A DNA stretch of 64,000 nt from an uncultured Marinifilum sp. (GTDB taxonomy: Bacteria > Bacteroidota > Bacteroidia > Bacteroidales > Marinifilaceae), in NCBI RefSeq assembly GCF_963677195.1, contig NZ_OY781918.1:3460923-3524922 (forward strand), in the 5' to 3' direction. This document shows, one piece after another, positions 19,557 to 28,575 of this stretch (position 1 is its first letter; each line of letters begins with the position of its first letter). The translations under genes and the position numbers were made by a program. A model generated the notes under the pieces. That model worked only from the letters and a program-made list of their open reading frames with translations, was not told the origin of the DNA and made no database searches.

Positions 19557-21095
19557 TTAAATAGAGCGAAGCGATAAAGCTCCAGTAGGACAAGCTTCGG
19601 CACACTCTTTAGCTGCAAATTTTAAAGCCTGACTTAAATGTTGATTAAAAGGAACAGCTACTTTAACAGCAAATCCTCTACCTATGTTTGTAAAACCTGT
19701 TTTCTCACCGTTTCTGGCTGCAATTTCTATACACAAACCACATTTAATACATTTTTCGGATTCGTAAATTACCAATTCATGATTAAAATATTTTACCACC
19801 GAATTACGTTCTCCGAAAGCAAATTTTCGTCTATCGGCCTGATAAGTTTCTGCACAATCCCTCAATTTACAATTGTCTAATTTTCGGCAATCGCAATGCA
19901 AACACCTTTTGGCTTCGGCAATGGCCTCTTCTTTTGTGTATCCCTTCGGCGATTTTGCAATAACACGATCTGCTTTGTACGATTCTTTCAAGTATTCTTC
20001 CAATTCCTCTTTGCGCAAAGTACCAAATCGAGAATTAAATGGATGCTTGCTTGCTTTTCCTTCTCCTTTTTTCAGATAATTATCTACCGACCAAGCAGTT
20101 TCTTTTCCCATAGCAATGGCTTTTACCGCCATTTTTTGAGTGCGAATTACGCTACCACAAGCAAAAATAGTCGACTTCGATGTTTCATAAGTACCTGTAT
20201 CTACACTTAATCCTAACTTGTTTGTTTGTAAACCATAAGTTTCTCCTCCTGCTCCATTGGCAATAATTACGGCATCAAAATCAGATTTAATCTGATTAAA
20301 TTCTTCTTTTTTAATATTCTTATTTAAATGTAAAACAAGTCCCAATTTTTTTAAGATATTAATCTCTTTCATCAGGATTTCTTTGGGTAATTCTCCCTTC
20401 TCAATCGAAATTGTTAAACTTCCTCCTATTTGCTCTGATTTTTCGAAAACCTCACAAACATATCCTTTATGTAACAAATGGTAAGCCACTGATAATCCAG
20501 CTATTCCTCCTCCTATTATAGCAATTTTCTTTCCTGTATCATTCTCTTTTTCGGGCAAGTAAGATTCTGCTCCCAAGGCATCGGCAATTCGTTTTAGTAA
20601 ACAAATAGACAAGGCCTCATCTACATCTTTTCGGCGACACACTTTTTCGCAGGGAGCAGAACATACATATCCTAATATCCCGGGAAACGCAATTTCTTCT
20701 TTAACAATTTTTAGAGCTTCTTCGAATTGATTATCTGCAATTAACCTGTTCATTTTAGGAATGTCCATATAAGCCGGACAAGTCACTCTGCATGGAGCTT
20801 CGCAATCGCCAACATGATCGCTCAGCAACAATTCAATGGCTTCTTTTCTGGCTTCTTTCACCTCTGCATCTTCGCTTGCCAAATTCATACCTTCAGTAAC
20901 AATGGTAGCACATGAGGGTATCATTTGATTATTTGCCATATTTTTCACCATACAAACCATGCAGGTAGGATGATTGCTGCATCCTTCGAGATAGCACATA
21001 CTAGGAATCTGTATTCCTACCGAACGAGCTGCATTTAAAATGCTGGTTCCCTCAGGAATTGTAATGCTCTGATTATCTATTTTTATTGTTGGCAT
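19557..21095 (-). CDS. NuoG-like/GltD-like Fe-S flavoprotein oxidoreductase
   Basis: 512 residues. Residues 1-75 are a 2Fe-2S domain like NuoG/HydA N-termini (CYLEGCSNHPTCMVC). A GltD-type double-cluster domain follows (CEAPCRVTC, CSAPCEKVC), then an FAD Rossmann motif (IAIIGGGIAGLS), FACGS, and a C-terminal ferredoxin-like pair (CIKCGLC ... CAEACP). This build links a pyridine-nucleotide or ferredoxin pool to flavin and Fe-S clusters, as in NADH:ferredoxin or NADPH:acceptor complexes. It is cytoplasmic and lies just after the NuoE/NuoF fusion gene, so both probably form one complex. Confidence 0.85.
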   Translation of the reverse strand: MPTIKIDNQSITIPEGTSILNAARSVGIQIPSMCYLEGCSNHPTCMVCMVKNMANNQMIPSCATIVTEGMNLASEDAEVKEARKEAIELLLSDHVGDCEAPCRVTCPAYMDIPKMNRLIADNQFEEALKIVKEEIAFPGILGYVCSAPCEKVCRRKDVDEALSICLLKRIADALGAESYLPEKENDTGKKIAIIGGGIAGLSVAYHLLHKGYVCEVFEKSEQIGGSLTISIEKGELPKEILMKEINILKKLGLVLHLNKNIKKEEFNQIKSDFDAVIIANGAGGETYGLQTNKLGLSVDTGTYETSKSTIFACGSVIRTQKMAVKAIAMGKETAWSVDNYLKKGEGKASKHPFNSRFGTLRKEELEEYLKESYKADRVIAKSPKGYTKEEAIAEAKRCLHCDCRKLDNCKLRDCAETYQADRRKFAFGERNSVVKYFNHELVIYESEKCIKCGLCIEIAARNGEKTGFTNIGRGFAVKVAVPFNQHLSQALKFAAKECAEACPTGALSLRSI

Positions 21096-21175
21096 TCTTA
21101 TATTAGGTTTGAGATTTTAAAATTGAGATATGATTTTTTTTAATCATAACAAGCAATCCTTATTAACTCATTATT

Positions 21176-23518
21176 TTATTTTATTTCTACTGCATCAACC
21201 GGACAAATTTGTCGGCAGATATCGCATTTTATACACAATTCATTATCTACTTTGTGCAATTCATAAGGCTTTGCTTGTATTGCATCAACCGGACATTTTT
21301 GGGCACATTTGGTACAACCTGTACAATTATCCTTAATTTCGTAACGAATAAGATCTTCACATTTTCCGGCCAAACATTTGCCATTAATATGAGCTTCGTA
21401 TTCGTGTCGGAAATACTTTAAGGTTGATAAAACAGGATTAGGTGCTGTTTTTCCCAATCCACAAATACTAGCTTTTTGCGTATTAATTGCTAACTGTTCA
21501 AGCAAATCTAAATCACTTAACTTTCCTTTTCCGGATTTTATTTTCTCCAGTATTTCGAGCATCCTACGAGTACCTATTCTGCAGAAAGTGCATCTGCCAC
21601 AAGATTCTTCCTTAGTAAAAGACAAAAAGTAATGAGCAATATCAACCATACAGTCCGATTCATCTAAAACAATTAAGCCACCTGATCCCATCATGGCACC
21701 TACTTCTTTTAGTGAATCAAAATCGATGGTAGTATCGGCCATTTCGGCGGGAATACATCCTCCCGACGGACCTCCAATTTGAACTGCTTTAAATTTCTTT
21801 CCATTGGCAATTCCACCACCAATTTCTTCTACAATTTGGCGAATACTAATTCCCATTGGAACCTCAATTAATCCTCCGCGTTTTATTTTTCCAGCCAAAG
21901 CAAACACTTTGGTTCCTTTGCTATTTTCGGTTCCAATTTTATGGAAACTTTCTGCTCCATTTCTAATAATATAAGGAACCAGCGAAAGAGTTTCTGTATT
22001 ATTTATTAAAGTTGGTTTTCCCCACAAACCTTTTTCTGCAGGATAAGGAGGTCGAAGCTTTGGAATTCCTCGTTTCCCTTCGATGGATGCAATTAAAGCA
22101 GTTTCTTCGCCACAAACAAAAGCTCCAGCACCTTCAAAAACTTTTAATTCGAAAGAAAAATCGGAAGCTAGTATATTCTTCCCGATAAGGCCTTCTTTTG
22201 CACAAATTTTTAGTGCCTCGCGAATTCTACTTACTGCCAGTGGATACTCGGCTCTAATATACAAACGACCTTCGGTAGCACCCACAGCATAAGCGGCAAT
22301 TAAAATTCCTTCAATCACCCGAAAAGGATATGATTCTAAAAGCATTCTATCCATAAAAGCACCAGGATCACCTTCATCGCCATTACAGATGATATATTTT
22401 TTTTCGGACTGAGCATTCTTCACTAAATTCCACTTTATAAAAGATGGAAATCCTGCTCCTCCTCTTCCTTTAAGTCCGCTTTGCTCTATTTGCTTAATTA
22501 TATCATCGGGAGTTAATTCTTTCAGGCATTTTACAAAAGCTTTAAAACCTTGTTTTAATTTGTATTCATTAAAATCGGAAGGTTTAATTTCACCTCTGTA
22601 TTCTGTTGCTATATTAATTTGTCCTTTTAAAAATTCTGAAATTGGAGAAGCTTTTTCATTAAGGATATATCGATTTGTTTCTTTTGGAATATCTGTGAAA
22701 GCAATATTTTCGGCATAATTATAAAAGCGATTTTTAAATCGGCTAGTCCAATTTTTAGAGCGAAAGTGCTTTTCTATGATATTGCCTACCTCATTCGCAC
22801 TAATTTTAGTATAAAAAGCGGCTTCTTCTCCTTTTTTGTGAATTTCGAGCATGGGAACCTGATTACACACTCCAACACAACCAACCTGCTTTACTTCTAC
22901 TTTAATTTTATTTTCTGCAAGAGTTTTCTCCAGCTCTTCTTTTACATCGGCACTTCCACTCGCCACACAGCAAGAGCCAAGTCCGATACGAATTTCTCCC
23001 TGCGAAATTCCGTTTTCTGTTATCTCACGAACTTGTTTTTCGGCAGAAGGCTTCAAATTTTTAAAATCTTCGAGAATTTCGCTTACTTTTCCGGTTTCTA
23101 CATGTCCGTAAGTTACTCCATCAATTTGAACAACCGGAGCTAAAGTACAACAGCCCAAACAAGCCACTTCTTCGAGTGTAAATAATTTTTCAGCATCGGT
23201 ATCTTTTCCTTCTTCCAATTTCAACTCCCGCCTAAAGCTATCGTACACCTGTCTGGCTCCTTTTACATGGCAAGCTGTTCCCACGCAAACTTTAATAATA
23301 TGCTCACCTACAGGCTGATGACGAAATTGAGAATAGAAAGTAGAAATTCCTATAATCTGAGCTTCGCTTATTTCTGTTGTATTACATACCTGCTTTAAAG
23401 CCTCTTGGGGCAAATAATTAAATTTCCCCTGAATGGCTTGTAAAATGGGAATAACCTTATCTGTATCCCCACCTTTTTCAGCTATAATCGTATCAACAAT
23501 TTTATGTATTTTCTCCAT
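21176..23518 (-). CDS. NuoE-NuoF fusion, HydB-like NADH dehydrogenase subunit
   Basis: 780 residues. Order: NuoE-like 2Fe-2S domain (1-155), a second thioredoxin-like 2Fe-2S domain (about 170-245: SCCVASGS, GCVGVC), NuoF with FMN/NADH site (GRGGAGFP, CNGDEGDPGAF) and 4Fe-4S ligands SCGRCTFCRIGT, then a two-cluster ferredoxin tail (CTGCTKCAQKCP, CIKCDICRQICP). This is the NADH-oxidising module of electron-bifurcating hydrogenases and related complexes, fused here with NuoE. No hydrogenase catalytic subunit occurs in the window. It starts 2 bp after the next upstream gene ends. Confidence 0.9.
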   Translation of the reverse strand: MEKIHKIVDTIIAEKGGDTDKVIPILQAIQGKFNYLPQEALKQVCNTTEISEAQIIGISTFYSQFRHQPVGEHIIKVCVGTACHVKGARQVYDSFRRELKLEEGKDTDAEKLFTLEEVACLGCCTLAPVVQIDGVTYGHVETGKVSEILEDFKNLKPSAEKQVREITENGISQGEIRIGLGSCCVASGSADVKEELEKTLAENKIKVEVKQVGCVGVCNQVPMLEIHKKGEEAAFYTKISANEVGNIIEKHFRSKNWTSRFKNRFYNYAENIAFTDIPKETNRYILNEKASPISEFLKGQINIATEYRGEIKPSDFNEYKLKQGFKAFVKCLKELTPDDIIKQIEQSGLKGRGGAGFPSFIKWNLVKNAQSEKKYIICNGDEGDPGAFMDRMLLESYPFRVIEGILIAAYAVGATEGRLYIRAEYPLAVSRIREALKICAKEGLIGKNILASDFSFELKVFEGAGAFVCGEETALIASIEGKRGIPKLRPPYPAEKGLWGKPTLINNTETLSLVPYIIRNGAESFHKIGTENSKGTKVFALAGKIKRGGLIEVPMGISIRQIVEEIGGGIANGKKFKAVQIGGPSGGCIPAEMADTTIDFDSLKEVGAMMGSGGLIVLDESDCMVDIAHYFLSFTKEESCGRCTFCRIGTRRMLEILEKIKSGKGKLSDLDLLEQLAINTQKASICGLGKTAPNPVLSTLKYFRHEYEAHINGKCLAGKCEDLIRYEIKDNCTGCTKCAQKCPVDAIQAKPYELHKVDNELCIKCDICRQICPVDAVEIK

Positions 23519-23520
23519 AA

Positions 23521-25455
23521 TTATTTCCCAATACAGTATAGATTCTTCTCACCTCGAATAAAAATTTTACCATCGGCAAAAGCGGGAGACATATCCGATT
23601 TTTCTCCCAAAGCAGATGTTCCCAGTTCTGTGTATTCTTTATCTGCTTTAAAAATATGCATTACACCTTCCCTGTCGAGCAAGAATATTTTTTCATCAAC
23701 CAATATTGGCGATGCATAAAATCCATTATCAAACTCCTGTTCCCAGAGAATTTCTCCTGATTTAGCCTCATAACACACCACGGCACCATAACTGGTAACA
23801 ATAAATAAGTTGTTCTTATAAGCAATAGGACTAGGTACATCAGAAAGGTAATCATAAGCTTCCCAAAGCACTTCGGGATTTTCTCCCGGCTTAATGGCAA
23901 CCAAACTTGCGTATTCGTTAAGCGCATACACAATACCGTTTGCAAAGGCTACAGAAGGACCAACTTCACCGGTTATGCAATCGAGTTTCCACAGCTCCTT
24001 ACCTGTTTCAGCATCGTATGATGCAACACAAGGATCTGCAGCAAGAATTATTTCTATTTTATCGCCATTCTGAACTATTACCGGCGACGCCCACGAAACG
24101 CGTACCTTTCTTTTGGTACTCCACAATTCATTACCATTAGTAGTAGAAAGCGCTATAACTTTTGCATCTTTTTTATTATCGTATTGTACAATTAGTTTTT
24201 CTTTATAAATCAATAAAGAAGATGAATAACCATAATGATTATCGGGAACACCTAAACTTTTCGCCCATTTTTTCTTACCCTCAAAATCTAAGGCAATTAA
24301 ATCGCCATTGGCAAAAATTGCAAATACAGTTTTTCCGTTGGTAGTAAGAGTTGATGCAGCATGACCAGTATCTGGAGTTACTTCGGGTGATTTTGCGGGC
24401 GATCCAGGAATTTGCTCCACCTTGGCTGTCCAAAGCAGTTTTCCATTATTTGTGCTGTAGCAATATACTTCTCGCTGGCTTTCGTTAGCTCCCGACATGA
24501 ACAATTTATCGCCCCAAATTACAGGAGAATTATATGCATGAACAGGCACAGGAACTTTCCATAGTATGTTCTCTCCACTAGCACCATCCCAATTTATTGG
24601 GATATTTTTTTGATAAGCAATTCCATTTCCTCCGGGTCCGCGAAATGAAGGAAAATTAGCCATCATTTCTTTGGTAGGATAATCATTTTTAGAAACTTCC
24701 GCTTTCTTTTCTGTTTTTACTTTCTTGTCAGCTTTTTTACCAGACTTTTTTTCAGGAGTAACAAGTTCTTTTGGCTCTTCTTTTTTAACTTCTGCAATTT
24801 TTACTTCTTTTTCAGGCTCCTTAATCTGCTTTTTTACACTTGGAATATCCGACGATTCCTCTACAAGTTTCTTTTCTATTACTTCCTTCTTTATTTTTTC
24901 AGGCTTTGCTTCTTGAATACTTTCTACTTGTTCTTTTTTTGCAAGTATTGCAGCATTTGTAAACCTACTACCAAGTTCTTTGTGTGTGATAAATGCAAAT
25001 AATAAGGTAATAGCCACCAAGCCAAAACCTCCCGAGACAATCCATTTTCGTGATTTCTCTTTTAATAAAATGATATTCTCTTCTTCCTGATTAGCAGGTT
25101 CGGGTAATTTTTGTTTACCTGCATAAAACATTTGTAGTGCAATAAAAGTTACAATTACGCCAAAAAGTAAAAGGTATGCTCCTGCTCGCACTTGCCATTG
25201 ATTTGTAAAATAAGCTTTACGCACCAACAAATCCATTTCTCTAATTTGCTCACGCAATTGAATATCCTCAGGACTTTGTTCTAATTTTTGAACCAAAGAA
25301 TTAATTAATTCAGTATTTACCGGATCTATTCTATTAATTTGGATATAGTTTACCAAAACCAACATACAAATAACAAAAGAGAAAGTGGCTGCTACAATGG
25401 CAATTCCTTTCCACAGAGATAGGTTTGTTTTTCTTATTTTAAACTTGTTCGTCAT
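23521..25455 (-). CDS. Membrane-anchored PQQ-like beta-propeller with charged linker (propeller 2)
   Basis: 644 residues from the ATG at 25455; a TTG 30 bp further out is less likely. Three membrane helices come first (about residues 15-35, 85-107 and 140-158). A Lys/Glu-rich linker follows (about 185-255, repeats such as VKKEEPKE and KADKKVKTEKK), then a propeller of about seven blades opening FPSFRGPGGNG. The linker would span a distance outside the membrane. It has no haem motif. Its gene lies between the polyferredoxin gene and the NADH module gene, so it may tether these parts of the machine. Confidence 0.8.
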   Translation of the reverse strand: MTNKFKIRKTNLSLWKGIAIVAATFSFVICMLVLVNYIQINRIDPVNTELINSLVQKLEQSPEDIQLREQIREMDLLVRKAYFTNQWQVRAGAYLLLFGVIVTFIALQMFYAGKQKLPEPANQEEENIILLKEKSRKWIVSGGFGLVAITLLFAFITHKELGSRFTNAAILAKKEQVESIQEAKPEKIKKEVIEKKLVEESSDIPSVKKQIKEPEKEVKIAEVKKEEPKELVTPEKKSGKKADKKVKTEKKAEVSKNDYPTKEMMANFPSFRGPGGNGIAYQKNIPINWDGASGENILWKVPVPVHAYNSPVIWGDKLFMSGANESQREVYCYSTNNGKLLWTAKVEQIPGSPAKSPEVTPDTGHAASTLTTNGKTVFAIFANGDLIALDFEGKKKWAKSLGVPDNHYGYSSSLLIYKEKLIVQYDNKKDAKVIALSTTNGNELWSTKRKVRVSWASPVIVQNGDKIEIILAADPCVASYDAETGKELWKLDCITGEVGPSVAFANGIVYALNEYASLVAIKPGENPEVLWEAYDYLSDVPSPIAYKNNLFIVTSYGAVVCYEAKSGEILWEQEFDNGFYASPILVDEKIFLLDREGVMHIFKADKEYTELGTSALGEKSDMSPAFADGKIFIRGEKNLYCIGK

Positions 25456-25521
25456 ACTTATATATTTATGCAAAAAAGGAAGCAAGGTATTTTATTAAGT
25501 TACTGCTAGTTAATGGTATTT

Positions 25522-26787
25522 TTAAGCTTTCTCAACAGGACAATATTTTAAACATCTGGCACAACTCACACAATTGCCTTTATCGGGAGTATAATCTTCT
25601 CGATATCTATATCTTGTTAATCCAATTAGACTTAAACCAAATACCAAAGCAATAAATGCTCCTAATATCCACGATCCGAAATAAAATTGCTTTACAATAT
25701 GAGCTGCTTCGGTATACAATTCTTCAAGCGATTGTCCCGAAGTTCGAAAAGCTTCAATTTCGAGACTCTCCTGCATGTTTTGCGCATTAAAATGAAGCAT
25801 TTCATCGGCCAAACGAACTTTCGGATTTACCATAGCCAAATTTTCATGAAAATTAGAAACAGTCCAAGCTCCAATAATCATTAATGCTGGAATAATCATG
25901 CTCAGAAAAATAAATCTTTTTGTGGCTGTTCGTTTATCTTCCATTTGTTTTTGTTCCACAGGCTTATTAATGGCATCGACAGGACATGAATTTTCACACA
26001 ATTTACATTGAATACAACTTGCCGGAGTAATACTTAAATGAGATTTAGATACTCGACTTATTAAATTTAAGATTGCTCCATAAGGACATAAGAAACGGCA
26101 ATATGGTCGGGCAATGAAAACACTAATAAGCAGAATAATTGCTCCAATTACAAACATGAAAAAAGTCGCATTAAATCGATAAATTCCAATGAATGGATCG
26201 TATCTGCAAATAATAAAATCGGTACCTGTAGCCGCATATAGTAATGCCAATCCTAAATATATCCACGGAATGAGTCCTAGAAGTTTTTGCAGCCATTTTT
26301 TAATACTAAGCGGGCGCAATAAAAAGACATCCTGAATTGCTCCCAGAGGACAAACTCCTGCACAAAATGTTCTGCCAAAAAACAGAGTAAAAAGTAAAGG
26401 AATTACAAAAAAGGCCAATGCCGATAGAGGAATATGATAGCCTGGATTAAACAAAGCTAAGGCTACATTTTGCACCGATCCTACTGAACATACGCACCCT
26501 TCGCGAAAAAAACCAAAATATAAAATGGAGAATATAGAAACTCCAATTACTCCGGCTCTCGATCGTTTTTTTAAAATAATCCAGCTAATAAAACTTAGAG
26601 CCGCAATTAAAATCAATACATCGATAAGAGCAAACATATCGCTGCGAGGTAAAGGCATTGATGTTACAGGTTGTAAATATCCCGACTCGAATTCAGGCCT
26701 TGGAAAGCGCTGCGTTTGAGCATAAGATGCGATATCCGATAAGAACAGTATCAACAAAGAGAATAATGCAAGGATTTTCTTCATCAT
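25522..26787 (-). CDS. NapH/NosR-like membrane polyferredoxin
   Basis: 421 residues with a signal-like N-terminus, about five or six membrane helices, and cysteine motifs on both the core (EGCVCSVG, CAGVCPLGA, CRFLCPYGA) and soluble parts (CIQCKLCENSCP, and C-terminal CVSCARCLKYCP). NapH-type proteins take electrons at the membrane, often from quinol, and pass them to exported Fe-S partners. It overlaps the upstream Fe-S gene by 4 bp (ATGA), so the two are coupled. Confidence 0.85.
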   Translation of the reverse strand: MMKKILALFSLLILFLSDIASYAQTQRFPRPEFESGYLQPVTSMPLPRSDMFALIDVLILIAALSFISWIILKKRSRAGVIGVSIFSILYFGFFREGCVCSVGSVQNVALALFNPGYHIPLSALAFFVIPLLFTLFFGRTFCAGVCPLGAIQDVFLLRPLSIKKWLQKLLGLIPWIYLGLALLYAATGTDFIICRYDPFIGIYRFNATFFMFVIGAIILLISVFIARPYCRFLCPYGAILNLISRVSKSHLSITPASCIQCKLCENSCPVDAINKPVEQKQMEDKRTATKRFIFLSMIIPALMIIGAWTVSNFHENLAMVNPKVRLADEMLHFNAQNMQESLEIEAFRTSGQSLEELYTEAAHIVKQFYFGSWILGAFIALVFGLSLIGLTRYRYREDYTPDKGNCVSCARCLKYCPVEKA

Positions 26788-27347
26788 TTATTTTTTTTAT
26801 TCGATATAAAACCTGAAAACTTATAAGCCTCTTCAATTGGAACTCTGGAAAATGCATCGGCCGGACAATCTACTGCAATCGCACACTGATTGCAGTTTAC
26901 ACAGATATCATGATTAATTTGTAATTGTAAAGAACCATTGCCAAAAGCACCACATCCTTTTACGCACTTTCCACAGCCAATACAAAGCTCATCGATAATT
27001 TCGTATTTAAAATAAGGATCCTCGACATAAGTTCTTTTTATGGCACCTGTGGGACAAAGCTGATTTTCTGCTGCAGTTGATAAATCCTTTACATTTGGAC
27101 GAAAATATCCACCACACAAATCACAATATCCACACATATCGTACACATGAATACACTTTACAGCAGAAGGAGTAAGCACACAGCTGCTTGCACAACGCCC
27201 ACATTGAGTACATTTTGCTGGATCCAGCTGCCACACATAATCGCCTTTTTGACTTTTTGCAACCAACACTCCCGCAACACCAACAATGCTGGCACCAGCT
27301 GCAAAACGAAAACAAGTATTAATAAATTCTCTTCTGTCCTTTTTCAT
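26784..27347 (-). CDS. Tat-type 4Fe-4S protein, NapG-like
   Basis: 187 residues. DRREFINTCFRFAAGAS is a twin-arginine-like signal followed by a hydrophobic segment. Four Fe-S motifs follow: CTQCGRCASSC, CGYCDLCGG, CIGCGKCVKGC and CVNCNQCAIAVDC. NapG-like proteins dock on NapH-like polyferredoxins outside the membrane; the 4-bp overlap with the polyferredoxin gene fits. Export is inferred from the signal. Confidence 0.82.
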   Translation of the reverse strand: MKKDRREFINTCFRFAAGASIVGVAGVLVAKSQKGDYVWQLDPAKCTQCGRCASSCVLTPSAVKCIHVYDMCGYCDLCGGYFRPNVKDLSTAAENQLCPTGAIKRTYVEDPYFKYEIIDELCIGCGKCVKGCGAFGNGSLQLQINHDICVNCNQCAIAVDCPADAFSRVPIEEAYKFSGFISNKKNK

Positions 27348-27391
27348 ATTTAATAGTGTCGAGTATCAATATATTAGTATCAGGATTTTCT

Positions 27392-27592
27392 CTACTTATA
27401 ATTTTGATTCTTATATTTTAATCCTTCGGGCAGATTACATTTACTAAGACTTTTACAATCTTTGCAAAGCCTATTAAATGTGCACGTTTGTTCGGTTGTA
27501 TTGTTTCTGTAAATTAACACACCACTCATTGCCGCCAATGCAGTTACAATTAGCCCTCGTGTTCCATTTCTTAAAAAATCTCTTCTGTTCAT
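27392..27592 (-). CDS. Tiny Tat-type cysteine protein
   Basis: 66 residues: NRRDFLRNG is a good twin-arginine motif, GLIVTALAAMSGVL is the hydrophobic core, and the mature part has only about 35 residues with four cysteines (TCTFNRLCKDCKSLSKC). Four closely spaced cysteines could hold one Fe-S cluster or a metal, and Tat export fits a protein folded with its cofactor. I know no named family. It starts 3 bp after the upstream propeller gene ends, so translation is coupled and it is unlikely to be spurious. Confidence 0.72.
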   Translation of the reverse strand: MNRRDFLRNGTRGLIVTALAAMSGVLIYRNNTTEQTCTFNRLCKDCKSLSKCNLPEGLKYKNQNYK

Positions 27593-27595
27593 AGT

Positions 27596-28558
27596 CTATT
27601 TCTGTTCAAATATTCTAATCATTTTTTTTACTGGATCTAAAACCAGAATTCTATCATTGGAATCTACCGCCAAATCTATTCCATTGGTTTTTGGTTCGAA
27701 CAATTCCGGTGCGGCTACTACAGATTTAAAATCGCCAGAAGGAAAATGAATTTTCACTCTCTCTAAGCCTTTTTCTGCAGTTACAAAAGAGCCATCGGAC
27801 AAGATTGCAATATTAGAAGGATTACAACACCCGCTAAAACCTTCTATGCTCATAGAAGTTCTTTGCCACAATGAGATTTGTTCTCCTTTTTTATTATAGG
27901 CTTCGAGAGAATGGCGGCCGGGATTTACAGCCCATAATTCATCCTGCCTGCCAAGTATAATATCGAAATATGGACTAGGAATTACAAAACCTTTTATGCC
28001 AGCCTCTTTATTTTGTTCCCCTATTTCTTTTATTTTATTGCCATCTATATCGTAATGATGAATAATTTTTTGACCAGCATCGGCAATAAAAATATCTTTA
28101 CCAACTGTTGCAATGGAAGTTACATAAGTTCGTTCTCCTTTAATTAAAAAACTGTTTCTTAGGCTGCCATCGGGTTTTCTTATATCGATGCGTTTTTTCA
28201 TGCCAACCAAAATATTTCCATTACTGGATATTGCCATACAACGCGCAGGTTCTCTAAGCCTTAAAGAATTAATTTGCGTTCCATCGGCACGAAATATTAT
28301 AATATTTTTATCGGTACTTACATAAATCTGATCTTTATTATCAACACAAATGCCATGAAGATTTTCTAATGGAATTTTAATTTGAGAAACCTCTTTATGG
28401 CTGATTACTGCCGAATCGACTTTTCGAAGTGTAGTTAAGTCGTATTCGTATACATTCTTTTTATTAGTTTGGCGAGTCTGAAAAAAATCATTTGCCATAA
28501 AAGCAATAACAAGCAACAAAAGAACAAGTGATAGGTATAAGATCAGTTTATTTTTCAT
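27596..28558 (-). CDS. Exported NHL-type beta-propeller protein (propeller 3)
   Basis: 320 residues with one N-terminal membrane helix (about 5-22) acting as anchor or signal, then six or so NHL-like repeats (LHGICVDNKDQIYVSTDKNIIIF, GIDLAVDSNDRILVLDP). NHL propellers bind proteins or ligands rather than catalyse. Spacing is 17 bp to the gene before and 3 bp to the small Tat gene after. Confidence 0.78.
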   Translation of the reverse strand: MKNKLILYLSLVLLLLVIAFMANDFFQTRQTNKKNVYEYDLTTLRKVDSAVISHKEVSQIKIPLENLHGICVDNKDQIYVSTDKNIIIFRADGTQINSLRLREPARCMAISSNGNILVGMKKRIDIRKPDGSLRNSFLIKGERTYVTSIATVGKDIFIADAGQKIIHHYDIDGNKIKEIGEQNKEAGIKGFVIPSPYFDIILGRQDELWAVNPGRHSLEAYNKKGEQISLWQRTSMSIEGFSGCCNPSNIAILSDGSFVTAEKGLERVKIHFPSGDFKSVVAAPELFEPKTNGIDLAVDSNDRILVLDPVKKMIRIFEQK

Positions 28559-28575
28559 TCTAAATAACTTTTAGC

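Noticed and set aside
22766..23143. 125-codon ORF antisense to the NuoE/F fusion
   Set aside because: Phe/Asn-rich shadow of a well-supported reading frame.
19557..23518. Reading the NADH module as part of an [FeFe]-hydrogenase
   Set aside because: No H-cluster motifs or hydA-like gene occur in the window, and the neighbouring genes point elsewhere.
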